64,000 nucleotides of DNA, from the NCBI GenBank assembly GCA_963978905.1, contig OZ022257.1, forward strand, positions 55,694,873-55,758,872. Direction: 5' to 3'. Positions 12,231-23,928 of the stretch are shown here, piece by piece (position 1 is the first letter of the stretch; the number at the start of each line of letters is the position of its first letter). Source of the stretch: Trichostrongylus colubriformis (Eukaryota > Nematoda > Chromadorea > Rhabditida > Trichostrongylidae). Under the pieces are notes generated by a model. It made no database searches. It was not told where the DNA came from and saw only the letters and a program-made list of their open reading frames with translations. A program made the position numbers and the translations under genes.

Positions 12231-15109
12231 CTCTGATAAAAGTCCAGCATGATTGCAGTAGTGCTGGACCCCTAAATTCAAATGCCGGATATGACAGTAC
12301 AGCTGCTAAACCCCGCCCTAGCTCTGTGATTGGTCGGCTGATTTCTGTGATTGGCTGACTCCACCCTTGGGCGGAGCGAGGGCGGGGTCGCAGTACTACT
12401 GGTTCACTGCTGACTTTGCAGAGGTGCTGAAGTGTGCTGTCAAAAGGCGGTGCTTATAATCGTCGACCAATCACGAGCGAGCTGCTCGTCTCTGATTGGT
12501 CAGACACGCCCAACGGCTCTGTTACAGCTAAGGTTACTAACGACATGTGCTGCCAAATAAGGAGGATTGTAGCGGGGGCAGGTATGTTGCTGGCGATCGT
12601 GGCGGGACCAGTGAGGGTCCTCTAGCGATTTTCACAGTTCGACGGTAAATTGGCGCGAACAATTAATTTGCTGTGACGTCACAACTTGCGCGACTACTGC
12701 TCAATGCTGTGCGCCGCGGCTCGGCCAGCGATGAAAGTTGGGTCCCGCCAGGATTTTTACAGAATGTCGTGCACTTTTACAAACTTGTGACGTCACAACT
12801 AGCGCGACTACTGCTCTCTGCTGCCCGCCGCGGCTTAGCCGGCCATTGTTGTGGATTATATTTGGGTCCCGCCAGGATTTGCACTTTCATTTTGCCACGT
12901 GGCATCGATCGGAATAAGGAGATGAACTTTTCGTTTCTGTTTTTTTTTTGAGTGTTTCGCTTTAATTGACCCAAACTGGGTTTTGTTTGTGATTTTCTTG
13001 AGTGTTTCGCTTTGATTGACCCAAACTGAACTCGGTGCTAAGGTAATTGGGGAGGAGGGAGGAGGGAGGGGGGGAGGGAATCTACAACACGAAAAAGTGC
13101 AATGCTAGTGTTCCTTAGTCGACTAGTCCTTAATGCGACCGTTTCAGTCTAGCGTTGCGCGGAAACAAGTTGCAGGTCGCACTGTTTTTTGACTTCTTTA
13201 TGTTGTATTCGGCTGTAAGTGTGATATGGTGTTAATGTTTTTGAATCTGCTTGATGTGTTTCTTTACTCATGCTACAGGATGTTCTTTAAATGTCGTCAT
13301 GGACTGTAATTCTGCCTGATATGGTGTTGTTGTTTCGGATATATGCTTCTTTTACTCATGGTACAGGAAGCATATATGGGTGAGATAATATATAGATGTA
13401 AACCTATTATATTGTCGCTACTGAAGTGTTCGGGTCAGTGAAACAATATCCTTGTGGAAGAAGGGGTTTGTTGCGTGAAAAGTGGTGGTTCACTCGCCTA
13501 GGGTTCGTGTGCCTTCTTCCGTTTCCTAGACTCAGGCTAGGAGTCACATCTCCTGGCTTGAATAGCTTAGCTTTTTCTATCTTACGGAAGATGGAACAGT
13601 TTTCTTTCGAATCACATGTAAATTCCCTGTGTGTGATGCGAGAAATTGCTTTCGTGCTGATCTGAAGGGACTCATTTTCGGAATGTCGTTCCACAGTTGG
13701 TCCTCCACAGTTATCAGTTCGTACCCTTTGATGTATCCCTTCATCTAAGCAAGCCACACTTGATGAATGTGAAGGCTCTTTTGGTTCTTTCCTCCGCTCA
13801 GGTCTAGGTAAATATAGCGCCGACGGCGGAGCAGCGTTCCCCATGCCAACTACATCAAGAATAGTGTTTGTCGTACATGAATGTCAAATAACACCGCTTA
13901 GAACTTCAATGTCAAAAAGGGATGTTCTTGGTGCTATAGAAAGGGGACCTTTATGTCATACTTCAGTAATTCCGCCACCATAACACATCTGTTGCCTCCT
14001 TCGTTGTCGCTTTTCGGGAGCGAGTTAATCATTCACTTTGCTTATCCTGCACTCGGGTAGGAAGGGGGAGGTCATGTAGAATCGTCAAGTACATAGAAAG
14101 CATCTCTCAGCCTTTCCCTGCTAGAAATGGAAGTTTGTTAAGGGCAAAGGTCGAAGGGGAACTACATTCCATCACTACTTTTTTTACAGCGCCTCTCAAT
14201 GCGAGCTTCAGTCCTTAGAATCTTTCACTACTGTGAAATGTCCCGTACCACTATGGTGTATGGTGAAGTGAGCACTCTATCTGTCCTTATACGATGCTGT
14301 TTAATGTCTGCACCTGCACTGGAAGAGTGCAAAAAGTATCAAAATTTTGTTGTGTCCTTGTTGTTTTTTGAGAAATGGCTAAAACCGTCATTTATAAAAT
14401 CGCTTCGAAAGAATCTAATGATCGTTTTGGTTCCCATAAAATATCATGAAACGGACGAATTGATCGCAGCTCTTTATCCGCTCTAAAAGCCATCAACTGG
14501 CCATTTTACGTTTAAGTGCTCGTTTTCAATTACGACATTCCTTTGGTAGTCTGGTACTATCCTCTTTCCTCACCCTTTCATGTTTCCGCAGTGAAAAGTT
14601 AAGTTTGTTTTTTTCGTGTTGTACATTTACCCGACACTAATTGTTGCACTCTAGAGTCAACTTATTAGGCGTCGGGCTACGGTAGTTGGGGAAGTACGCA
14701 TCATCCGCTTTAAAAGCTATCAACTGCGGCCATGTTAAGTTTAAGGGCTCGTTTTTAATTACGACAGCCCTTTAGTTTGGTACTATACTCTTTCCTCACC
14801 ATTCAGCTCATGTTATTCGCGATAAAAAGTTGAGGTTGTTTTTTTGTGTTGCATATTTAGCCGACAGTCCGAATGTTGCTCTCGAGGGTTCTAACATAGT
14901 GGGGGGGGCACTCATTTTCGCGCTGTCGCCCTCACCCGAGACCGTTCTGCAGTCATCAGTCAGTATCTATGCTCAAAAGTATATTTCCACCTAAGCCTTA
15001 TTTTCAGAGGGTAGGGGATTCCCTTTGAAGTAAGGCTTAGGCTAATAAAAACCGACATAAATATTGCCGGGCACCGATCACAGTGCATTGCCCCCTCCCC
15101 CATTACATA
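12231..15109 (+). repeat. Tandem duplication, unit 2 (2879 bp)
   Basis: This is the second copy of the preceding unit in direct orientation with no spacer. Visible differences are a C/T change in GGTCCACTG at the head, GTTGCATTC to GTTGTATTC, CTTTATATG to CTTTAAATG, loss of one C in GTGCTTCGGG, and changes in T, A and G runs. Such close identity means a recent duplication or an assembly duplication of one locus. Confidence 0.95.
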
Positions 15110-18035
15110 AGCACCCTCTCCAGGGCCAATTTATCAGGCGTCGGGTTACGGTAGTTGAGGATGTATGCATCATCCGCTCTTATAAGCTGTCAACTGCGGC
15201 CATGATACGATACGAAATACTCGTTTTTATTCACGAATGCAATGCTCGTTTTCAAGTGCCACAGCCTTTTTTGGTAGTGTGATACCATCCTTTTTTCTCA
15301 TCGTTAGCTCATATTGTTATCTGCAATCAAAAAGTGATTTTTTCGTGCCGCTCGAAAAGCTGAAAAGCTGTCTACTGTGGCCATGTTATGATACGAAATG
15401 CTCGTCTTCAACTGCGATAGCCCTTTGTTAGTCTGATACTATCCTTTTTCACAGCGTTACCTCATGCTCTCTGCAATGAAATTAAGGTTTTTTCGGGTTG
15501 TAGATTTAGCTAGATTTACCCGACAAAACGAATGTTGCACTCTGCAGTCAATTTGTTAGGCGCCGGGTTACGGTAGTTCGGGAAGTATGCATCACTCCCT
15601 GAAAGCTTGAAAGCTGTCAAAGGCGGCCATGTTACGAAATACTTGTTTTGTTTTCAATTGTGAATGCAATGCTCGTTTTCGAGTGCCACAGCCTTTTTTG
15701 GATACCATCCTTTTTTCTCATCTCAAATTGTATCTGCAATCAAAAGGTATAGCTTCGTTTTCTTTTCGTGCGGCTCTAAAAGCTGTCTGCTGTGGCCATG
15801 TTATGATACGAAATGCTTTGTTCTCAACTACGGCAGCCCTAGTCTGATACTATCCTCTTTTCTCATCGTTACCTCATGTTTTTCGCAATGAGGTGGTTTT
15901 TTTGTGTTGCAGATTTTGCTAGATTTACCCGATAGTCCAAATGTTGCACTCTTGGAGTCAATTTATTAGGCGTCGGGTTACGGTAATTGGGGAGGTACGC
16001 ATCACCCGCTCTAAAAGCTGTCAGCTGCGGCCATGTTACGAAATACTTGTTTTGAAAAACTTGTTTTCAAAAACGAGTACTAGTTTTCATTGTTTTCGAA
16101 AACGAGTACTCGTTTTCAATTGCGACAGCTTTTTGGTAGCTGATACTATCCTTTTTTCTCATAGTTACCTCATGTTGTTATCTGCCATCAAAAGGTGAGG
16201 TTGTTTTTTCGTTCCGTTCTGAAAGCCGAAAAGCTGTCTACTGTGGCCGTGATGTTACGTTACGAAATGCTCGTCTTCAATTGCGACAGCCTTTTGGTAG
16301 CTGATACTATCCTTTTCACAGCGTTACCTCATGTTTATTGCAATGAAAACATGATGTTTTTTCGTGCTATAGATAGATTTACCCTGTTTTTTTCGCACTG
16401 TAGATTTATCCGACGGTCCGAATGTTACACTTCTAGAGTCAATTTGTTATAGGTAGGCATCCGTTGGGTCACTGTAAATGGGGATGCATGCATCATCCGC
16501 TCTAAAAGCTACCGATATCAACTGGCCAGATAACGTTTGAGTGTGTGCTCCTTTTCGATCGCGATAGCCCTTCTGGTATTCGGTGATCTGATAATATTCT
16601 AATCCTATTATCCTCTTTCTCACCGTCGGCTCATGCTATGTACAATGAAAAATTGAGGTTCTTTCTTTCGTGTTGTAGATTTACCCGACAAACCTAATGT
16701 AGCACAATTTATTATAGGCGCCCGCCAGGTTACGGTAGTTGGGGAAGTATACATCATCCTCTCTGAAAGCTGTCAACGGCGTCCATGTTACGTTTAAATG
16801 CTCGCTTTCGATAACGACAGCCTAGCCTTTTGGTAGCTGATACTATTCTTTTTCTAATCGTTAGCGTCAGCTCATGTTGTGTTGTTATCTGCAATCAAAA
16901 GGTAGGTCGTTTTTTTCGTGCGGCTCTGAGAGCTGTCTACTGTGGCCATGTTATGATACGAAATGCTCGTTTTCAACTACGGCAGCCCTTTGGTAGCCTA
17001 ATACTATCCTATCCTTTTTTCTCATCGTTACCTCATGTTGTTATCTGCCATCAAAAGGTGAGGTTGTTTTTTCGTGCCGTTCTAAAAGCTGAAAAGCTGT
17101 CTACTGTGGCCGTGATGTTACGTTACGAAATGCTTGTTTTCAATTGCGACAGCCTTTTTTTTTGATGGTATGATGCTATACTTTTTCCTCATCGTTAGCT
17201 CATGTTTTCTGCAATCAAATAGTGAGGTTGTTTTTTCCGTGCTGTAGATTTGGCTTGATTTACCCGACAGTCCTATTGTTGCGCTCGAGGGTTGACTACA
17301 GTATCCAAAATGAATCTGTTGATGTTGATGCGGAGGTGCGCATTTTGTGCCGAAATGAGGTAGAAACGTATTCATCTCTCACATGTAGCGAAATCTCAGA
17401 CTCCATTCATTCACAGCCATTCGCAGTTTGCAGTTTCTCACATTTGTTTTTGTTAATACATGTACAGCATGCTTCCCCCAAGCCGCATAAGTGCTAGTGT
17501 CTTATCTAGTGTTAGTGTCTTAGTGTCTAAAGAATAGTGTCTGAAGAACTTTTGTCATCTGTTCTGTACTAAGGCCGTCACCTACGATACGGCTTAGTTT
17601 AGTTCTACGACAAAAGTGCTGATTTAGCTGGGGCATTGCACTACGCTCGGTGTCCGGCGCTATTTCTTCTAGGGTAGGTTTCTGCCTTAAGTCTTAGTTG
17701 AAGGATACTTCAGCTCCCTCTGAATAAGGCTTAGGTAGAAATATACACTTCAGTGTACAGTGGTGATAGTTCGATGACATCATATGAGCAACGACAACGT
17801 GAGATAGAGTGCCGCTCTCTCAAGTACACTAGCTAGCACCCTAACTTACTCGTGACGATGGAGGTTCGCGTTTTAGGGTCAATTCAGTGTTATCTGGGCA
17901 TGTTTGCGCTGTTTAGTTGGTTTCGGTTACTGTAGTCAACCCGCGGGTACGCAATCGCATCCGGCGTCGAGAGTAGACAATATCCCTCTGGAGTCAATTT
18001 ATTAGGCGTCGGGTTACGGTAGTTGGGGGAGTACG
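15110..18035 (+). repeat. Degenerate tandem repeat array
   Basis: Units of roughly 160-300 bp recur about ten times. Landmarks are TTAGGCGTCGGGTTACGGTAG, AAAAGCTGTCAACTGCGGCC, GATACGAAATGCTCGTTTTC, TGATACTATCC and GCAATCAAAAGGTGAGG. Two more units lie inside each 2.88-kb duplication unit. Short open frames come from the repeat itself and change frame from unit to unit. Confidence 0.85.
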
Positions 18036-18225
18036 CAAATACACATGTGAGCGGGTGTGTTATACTTACGTAATACCCTTAGCATTTAGCATTATTCATC
18101 ATCATTCATCCATTTAATACATGAATTGTATATGTTTACCTACACGTATTGTGTACTCCTACCTAATGCTTATTCAATGCGGTGCCTAGCTATAGCTATT
18201 CTAAGCTATAGATGTTGTTGTATAG

Positions 18226-18867
18226 ATGTTGTTGGGACCAATAGTCGACCTGGAGATAAGGAACGACAAGGCGGCTGCCGTTGAAGCGCTTCGAAACCTA
18301 TGGAGTTACCGTCAGTTGGAGGTAGAAGTTGGACAGGAGCAGAAAATTTATCCCCTCATCTCCTCGCATTTGTAGACGCTGCACCTCGAAGGTTGTGAAC
18401 TGACCGACCAGGACTTGGAGAGCATCCGCCCGGGCAACACCCGCGTCAAGTATGTGTGTCTTCGTCACAACCAGTTGGTCCACCCATGGGTTATCTTAGC
18501 AGAGAAGCTTCCAGCTATCACTTACTTGGATTGCAGAGAGAACAGGTGCTGCTCCTTCCTCATACTACCGTTCTCAGAACCTTTTTTGTCTAAGCGGGTG
18601 TTTTTTAGGTTCTTAAAACTGGATCTGCAGTACATGTTGGGATGGCAATGCGCTAACATCGAACAGATGTATCTGAGCAAGCCCTTGACACAGTACGCAT
18701 GTTTGAAGGTTATCCCCTCGCGAGCTGTTCGGATAGGGCTAGAGTCCAATTTGTTTAGGTGTGTGGATGCAGTTCGGGAAGTCTTTCCGAAATGCAGTAT
18801 CCAGTACTCTCGCACCAAATACCCCTTCGTGACCGCGGACTCGGAGTATGATACCAATCAAGCCTGA
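18226..18867 (+). CDS. Small leucine-rich-repeat-like protein, three exons
   Basis: Splicing by eye gives 174 aa. Exon 1 is 18226-18321, exon 2 is 18376-18545 and exon 3 is 18609-18867, separated by introns of 54 and 63 bp with GT...TTTGTAG and GT...TTTTTAG borders, and phases agree at both joins. The middle exon reads LETLHLEGCELTDQDLESI and then VKYVCLRHNQL and ITYLDCRENR, a succession of LxxLxLxxN-like strands typical of leucine-rich repeats. An AATAAA lies 60 bp after the stop. I do not recognise the family. The start is the first ATG in frame, and upstream exons cannot be excluded. It lies in the same orientation about 220 bp before the transposase gene, inside what would be an intron of protease gene A. 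Confidence 0.6.
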
Positions 18868-18926
18868 CTAACTCGCGTAACAATTCCCTTGGTAGACGGC
18901 TCCTTTGTGATTGTTGTTTTCTGGAG

Positions 18927-18932
18927 AATAAA
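18927..18932 (+). terminator. Polyadenylation signal after the LRR-like gene
   Basis: A canonical AATAAA lies 60 bp after the stop of the LRR-like gene. Confidence 0.5.
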
Positions 18933-19088
18933 TGCCTAGCCGATTTCTATATCACTTATATCATTCCGGTTTTGTAGCCGCAAGTACTTCATTTTATCCC
19001 ACCATTTTAGTTAGTTGTGATGGCGCTAATGTTAAAGAAGTTGATTTAATTGTGACAGAAGAGGGCGTAGGTGTAGCATCCTCCTATC

Positions 19089-22000
19089 ATGAGCCGCAGA
19101 CGACTGGTCGAAAGTTCTTCGAGCTCTTGCGACCACACAGAGGAACCCACCGTATCAGAGGAGCCGCCGAGGAAGGTGCCAAAGCCGTTGAGAAGAAGTC
19201 GGTCCTTGAGAATTATGGCTGGTGGGAATGTTGAACATTTTCTCGATGATGGGGTAACTCTCTGTGGCCAGTACTTTCTATCGTTTGTAGAACCAGTGAG
19301 AGACTTGGCTCAACAGCTGGCTGAGCTGAATCCGGGAGAGAACGACGGGGAGGAAGGGGAGGAAAATGACATGCGCGAAGAAGGCATTGGTGAGCCCGTA
19401 GAGGAGGAGTCCGCAGAAGGGATTCGAGGCGAAGTTATTGTCCACCAAAATGACGCAAGGATTTCGTGTTCCCATTTGTGTGAGTCTCATTCTTTACTCA
19501 TGTGTGGCTCAGTCTGCTATCATGTCAAGTGTTGCAAACGTTCATTTTTCAGCTCATGAACAAAAATTATTGTATGCTACTATATTTAAATTGCACTTTG
19601 GCATTAGCGAAGAAATGGCAAGTTTTTTGGATGATTTTTGCCAGGCCATGACTGATGTGACCCTTCCAGAACCGGTCAGTTAAGCTTTTCTTCGCTTTTT
19701 CGTGTAGGATAGGTTAAGATAGGATAGGATTTAGGATTTACATGTTCGGGAGAAATTAGGAAGCAGTGATGTTTCTGATGAATTAGGATAGGATCGTTTA
19801 GGATAGGTTAAGATAAGATTTAGGACTCACATATTCTGGAGACACTAGAAAGTAGTGATGTTTCTGATGATTTTATTGACATAGTAGGCAGTGATTTTTT
19901 TTTACACTGAGCCATCTAAGGACACCACTAGGGGTAGTGACGGAGAAGAGGAAGTAAATATGTAGTGTAGACATGTAAACATGGATGAAATTGAATGAAA
20001 TCCGATTTGTGAAATTTCATATATGATTCTTGTGATGATTTCGATTTTCCACAATGCTCTGTGTGCTTTCGGTTTTTTGATGGTGGTGGTGATGATAGCA
20101 ACGATGATGATAGGGAAAATAATGGGCCATTAAAATTACCTAGTGGTGTCTTTAGATGGTTTTGTGGTTTTTACATGCTTTTCTTTTTTACTTTTTTTGC
20201 ATGCTTTTGTTTTTTTTCTAATTTTTTGCATGCTTTGCTTTTGATGTTGTTTGATGATGTTTGTTCCCCCGTCCCCCCCTCTAACAATAACTAATACAGC
20301 ACTACACACACATACACAGACGCAAATAATAATCTTAGGGATGTATTTAAGATTGGCAAATCTGTGAAGAAGGCAATGTATGAGGCGGAAAGGAGATTCG
20401 CTCACAGGAAATCATACTACTGCAACCAGTGCAGCTCACGTTTAGGTGGTGCGAAGGCTGTTTGTGAAAATACCTCATGCCCGTTGCAAGGGTTTGTCCA
20501 TTGAAGTGTTTAGTGAAGCCGTAGTTATTATCATGCTTTAGCCAGATTGAGTTTAGAGTTGCTCCAAAGCGGTGCAAAATCATGAAGAGAACCACTGTTC
20601 ACCATCTGGATATTGCGCCGCAGCTGTCGTTGATTCTTGAGAGAGTCCTTCCGAGTATCATAAGCGTTCACAGACAAATCCACCATGACCATGGCCATGG
20701 CCAAGGGGTAGGCAGTTGCTCCGGACTATATATATACCCTTTTATGCGTATTCCGCCATTAGTTACAGGTAGAACGTGTCGAGCGAAGTGAGACCCATTC
20801 GTTTCCCAAGTACCAGCGGCTCATTGAAATGCGGTCGGATTTTGAGGAACGGAAGATCAACATTTTATTGACTATCAATTTTGACGGTGTCAAGTTCAAG
20901 AAGCTCTCACGGTGTCATAGTTTCGCTTAAGTCTGGTTGTCTTTCCCCTGTTTATAATAATGCTCACACTAAGGTCCGAAGCCTGGCCCATATACATCCG
21001 TCTCGAAGGGCTACCATTCAAGGAGAAGAATAAGTTCGAGAATATTATCATGGCGGGTATCACATTCACACGGAAACCTCTCACGGAACAACTTCTGGTA
21101 GAAATTTTCTCACGGTCTGTGACTTATGTCTCTGTTGGATGTGCTCGATTGTTATAATGAGGAGCAGCTGTCACCTTTCAGTCTTCGGCAAGAACTCGTA
21201 CAGTTGAGGGAGAGTGGAATCCCTGTGGTTAACGAAAACGATGATTGTACGTGGTTATGCACTCCCATACTGGCAAATGGTGTCATTGACTTTGGCGTGG
21301 GTTTTACAGCTTTGGCAATGACGAAGGAGATCCCTATAGCATTTAGTGTTGCAGGCCTTGAAAACACTGTACGACTTGCCCCGCTGGCAATCATTGCATG
21401 GTTGTCATCTGTGCACTTTCGCGGGTGAAAGGGCTGGTTATCGAATGATTTGGTTTCCCAGGTTCCCTTACCAGGGTGACCGTCGCACATTTACTACTTC
21501 TTCTTCTTCTTCGTCTCAAGGCATGAGAGGTTAGCTGTGACTGTTCATGTCTTACCTTCAATCCGAGTACTCAACGGAACAAACACAAGGTATTTCATGT
21601 AGGGCGGACGCAAATGATGGATATCTTGTCGTTGAATAATTGCATACCGGATGCTCTACATGTGATTTCGGAAGGGATAACATGTGACCTTTTCAAAGGT
21701 GACTCATTTGACTGTTCTTCACTGTTCCCCATGAGAGTGTTAAGCAATTACTTCAGCCATGTTCTCGGTGCACAGCCGCGTGCCCGTAATGAAGATTCGC
21801 TCCCAGTGTCTGCCGAGTTTCCACCACATTATTGCTACCACGCGCAACTACACCTACGCTTCTAAGTTCATTCTTGGGATAGAAGATCTCCCTTGTACGA
21901 CGGGGTCTGAGAAGGATGCTGTAAGTGAAGGATGTTCGAGCATTCTCTAATTTCTTGCTTTACTTTGGCAAATTCTAGCTGTCCTTCGTCGCATTCCCGC

Positions 22001-23252
22001 TTGCAGCCGCCCTGAATATTTGTGCAGAGCCGGTAGGTGCCGTCGCGGTGCTGGCATACTGGATTGTGGTGCGGGTTCTAGAAAAGAGTGCAGAAATGCT
22101 CGTTTCGGATTTCGAAGTGGTGCAAGACTTAGCGAAGTCCATGAAGTTGTTGTGGTACGCCATCGAACCGACTTTGTTCACGTTGAAAGTCCATGTGAGT
22201 GCTGTAGTAGTTTCCAAAAAGGTTGCTTTCAAGTGTACGATGGTGTTACAACAGTTAAATCTGCAGTGCCTCATCGATCATGCAATCCTGGAAGACCTTT
22301 GTGACGTGGGATCACCATACCATTGGAGTGCTAGTTCTTTCGAATGCATGCATCGACGGTTACAGCTTCGCATCACCCAATGTACAACGAATGTCGAGGA
22401 TACTGTTGTTGAGAAGTATGCACAATTCGCAGTCCTTCTATCGTGAATACATTATACACCGCAATTTCTTCGGTTTCTAGTTTTCTACTCTATAAGCATA
22501 TGGTGGACAGGCTGAACAAGGAAACCCAGTTGGTGAGCAATGTATTCATGGAACGCTTGCAAGCAAAAGTCAAAGTAGATGAAACATCCAGGTCAGGTTA
22601 CATGTACTTAGGAAAGACTGGTTGTGGCAATGGTGGTATACTTAACAAATTATTCTGTTAGACGTTCCACGGGCTATATCATGCTCGATAATGATTGGTA
22701 CGTGCCGCGATCATATACGATGTCATTCGAGGACCTGCTAATAGAACATCAGCAGCATTTCATGTCTAGGCGGAACTATACATCATTCAGGTACAGGTAA
22801 GAGGTAGATGTAGGGGGAATGAAAAGGAAGCTTGAGGCTGTAGGGACTGTTTCAGTTCACGACTGCGTAAAGGAGACAAGATGTACTCATCTGCGGTTTA
22901 CAATAAAAGGGTGATGGATACGACGCAGGACTTTGTGTATTTGGAAGTAAATGGCAATGCAGTATTCGGACAAGTGATAGTGTTCGCTTTCGATTCATGG
23001 ACCAACGAATGCTGTGTACTTCTGCAGGAGATGCGGACCGCCGACCCTTTTGTAACACTCAGAGAGGCCTTACAAAGAGGACAGCACCCTGTAGCGCCTC
23101 GAGCTCTTTCCACTTTGGGCAAAATTGATCGCTTTAACCGCTTCTTCAGAAAAATTGTAACCAGAGAATTTCTAATTCATAATGTTTACAATATACTTTC
23201 TCCAGCCGTAGTAATCGAAACGGGGTCAATCTCTTACGTCTCACGTCTCTAA
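19089..23252 (+). CDS. EnSpm/CACTA-like (tnp2-type) transposase gene, about 16 exons
   Basis: By-eye exons are 19089-19479, 19553-19674, a doubtful one near 20019-20150, then 20339-20491, 20542-20707, 20769-20911, 20974-21114, 21182-21296, 21355-21529, 21603-21698, 21757-21920, 21979-22194, 22267-22415, 22481-22591, 22662-22796 and 22856-23252. From 20339 on, thirteen exons join in frame to about 720 residues with introns of 50-73 bp. In order they show an acidic Ser-rich N-terminus, a Cys cluster (YYCNQC...CENTSCP), LTINFDGVKF with a likely catalytic Asp, EAWPIYIRLEGLP followed by NIIMAGITF, a GCHLCTFAGER Cys motif, a hydrophobic helix block, and HWSASSFECMHRRL in the position of the conserved FE motif. 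That order matches tnp2/DUF4218-type transposases of CACTA-like elements; the assignment is from memory of the family. The lack of stops in 13 exons suggests a young or domesticated copy. Confidence 0.72.
19700..19880 (+). repeat. Two direct repeats with GGATAGGTTAAGATA motif
   Basis: The segment GATAGGTTAAGATAGGATAGG...AGTAGTGATGTTTCTGATGA occurs twice in about 190 bp. It lies in the long intron or gap between transposase exons 2 and 4. Confidence 0.6.
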
Positions 23253-23928
23253 TTCTTATATCGATGTCTTATAACTCCCGGTCTTGTTTCTCTAAGTTGT
23301 TTCACATTTCTAAGTTGCCAGTTTTGCATTGACTAACACACTAACACATTGGCGACGGTGCATTCTATCTTCTTCATTTTTGGAAGAAATATGGCACCTA
23401 CTCGGCTCATTTTGATAACGTTCCTACTTGACCATGGGAGAAAGTTCACATTTTCTGATTAGAATACGATCACGAAGTTGCTGTACAGCTCTCAGAGAAT
23501 GCTGCATTGCGCTCAATCCCAACCTAACCTACTTGTAACCTATTCGGCGGGGACGATTTTTTCGGGAGCACAAAAAGGCCTTACTCTTTGCAGTGAACAT
23601 TGCTCCGTTGCCAAAGTGTTAATCGTTCTTTAAGAATTGCTTAATAACCCTAATACGTGGTGAACTCATGATACCAATGTATTAATCATGATCGGTCTCA
23701 GCCTCATAATCTCACCGTATCCAGATAACCAAGGTCTCTTATGTAAACAATGTATCAGTTGACCTCACAATCTTAACCTCCAAAATGGTGCTATCTGTAA
23801 CCTCTGATAACCTCTGGCCAGTCGAAGGATTAAAGGGATTTAAATGTGTTCAACTTCTTCGAACGGTAGCAGCCCAGTATCTTTTTTTTGCTCATTTGTA
23901 GTTAGTTTTATTCAGTTCAAAGGGCATA
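23253..23928. other. Spacer between transposase gene and second ORF
   Basis: This AT-rich stretch has no recognisable exon, RNA or repeat. It ends in a T-rich run about 20 bp before the next gene's likely start and probably holds that gene's 5' region. Confidence 0.4.

Noticed and set aside
20061..20294. Phe-rich hydrophobic frame inside the transposase region
   Set aside because: It comes from T-rich intron sequence. Only its first part with QCSVC might be coding.
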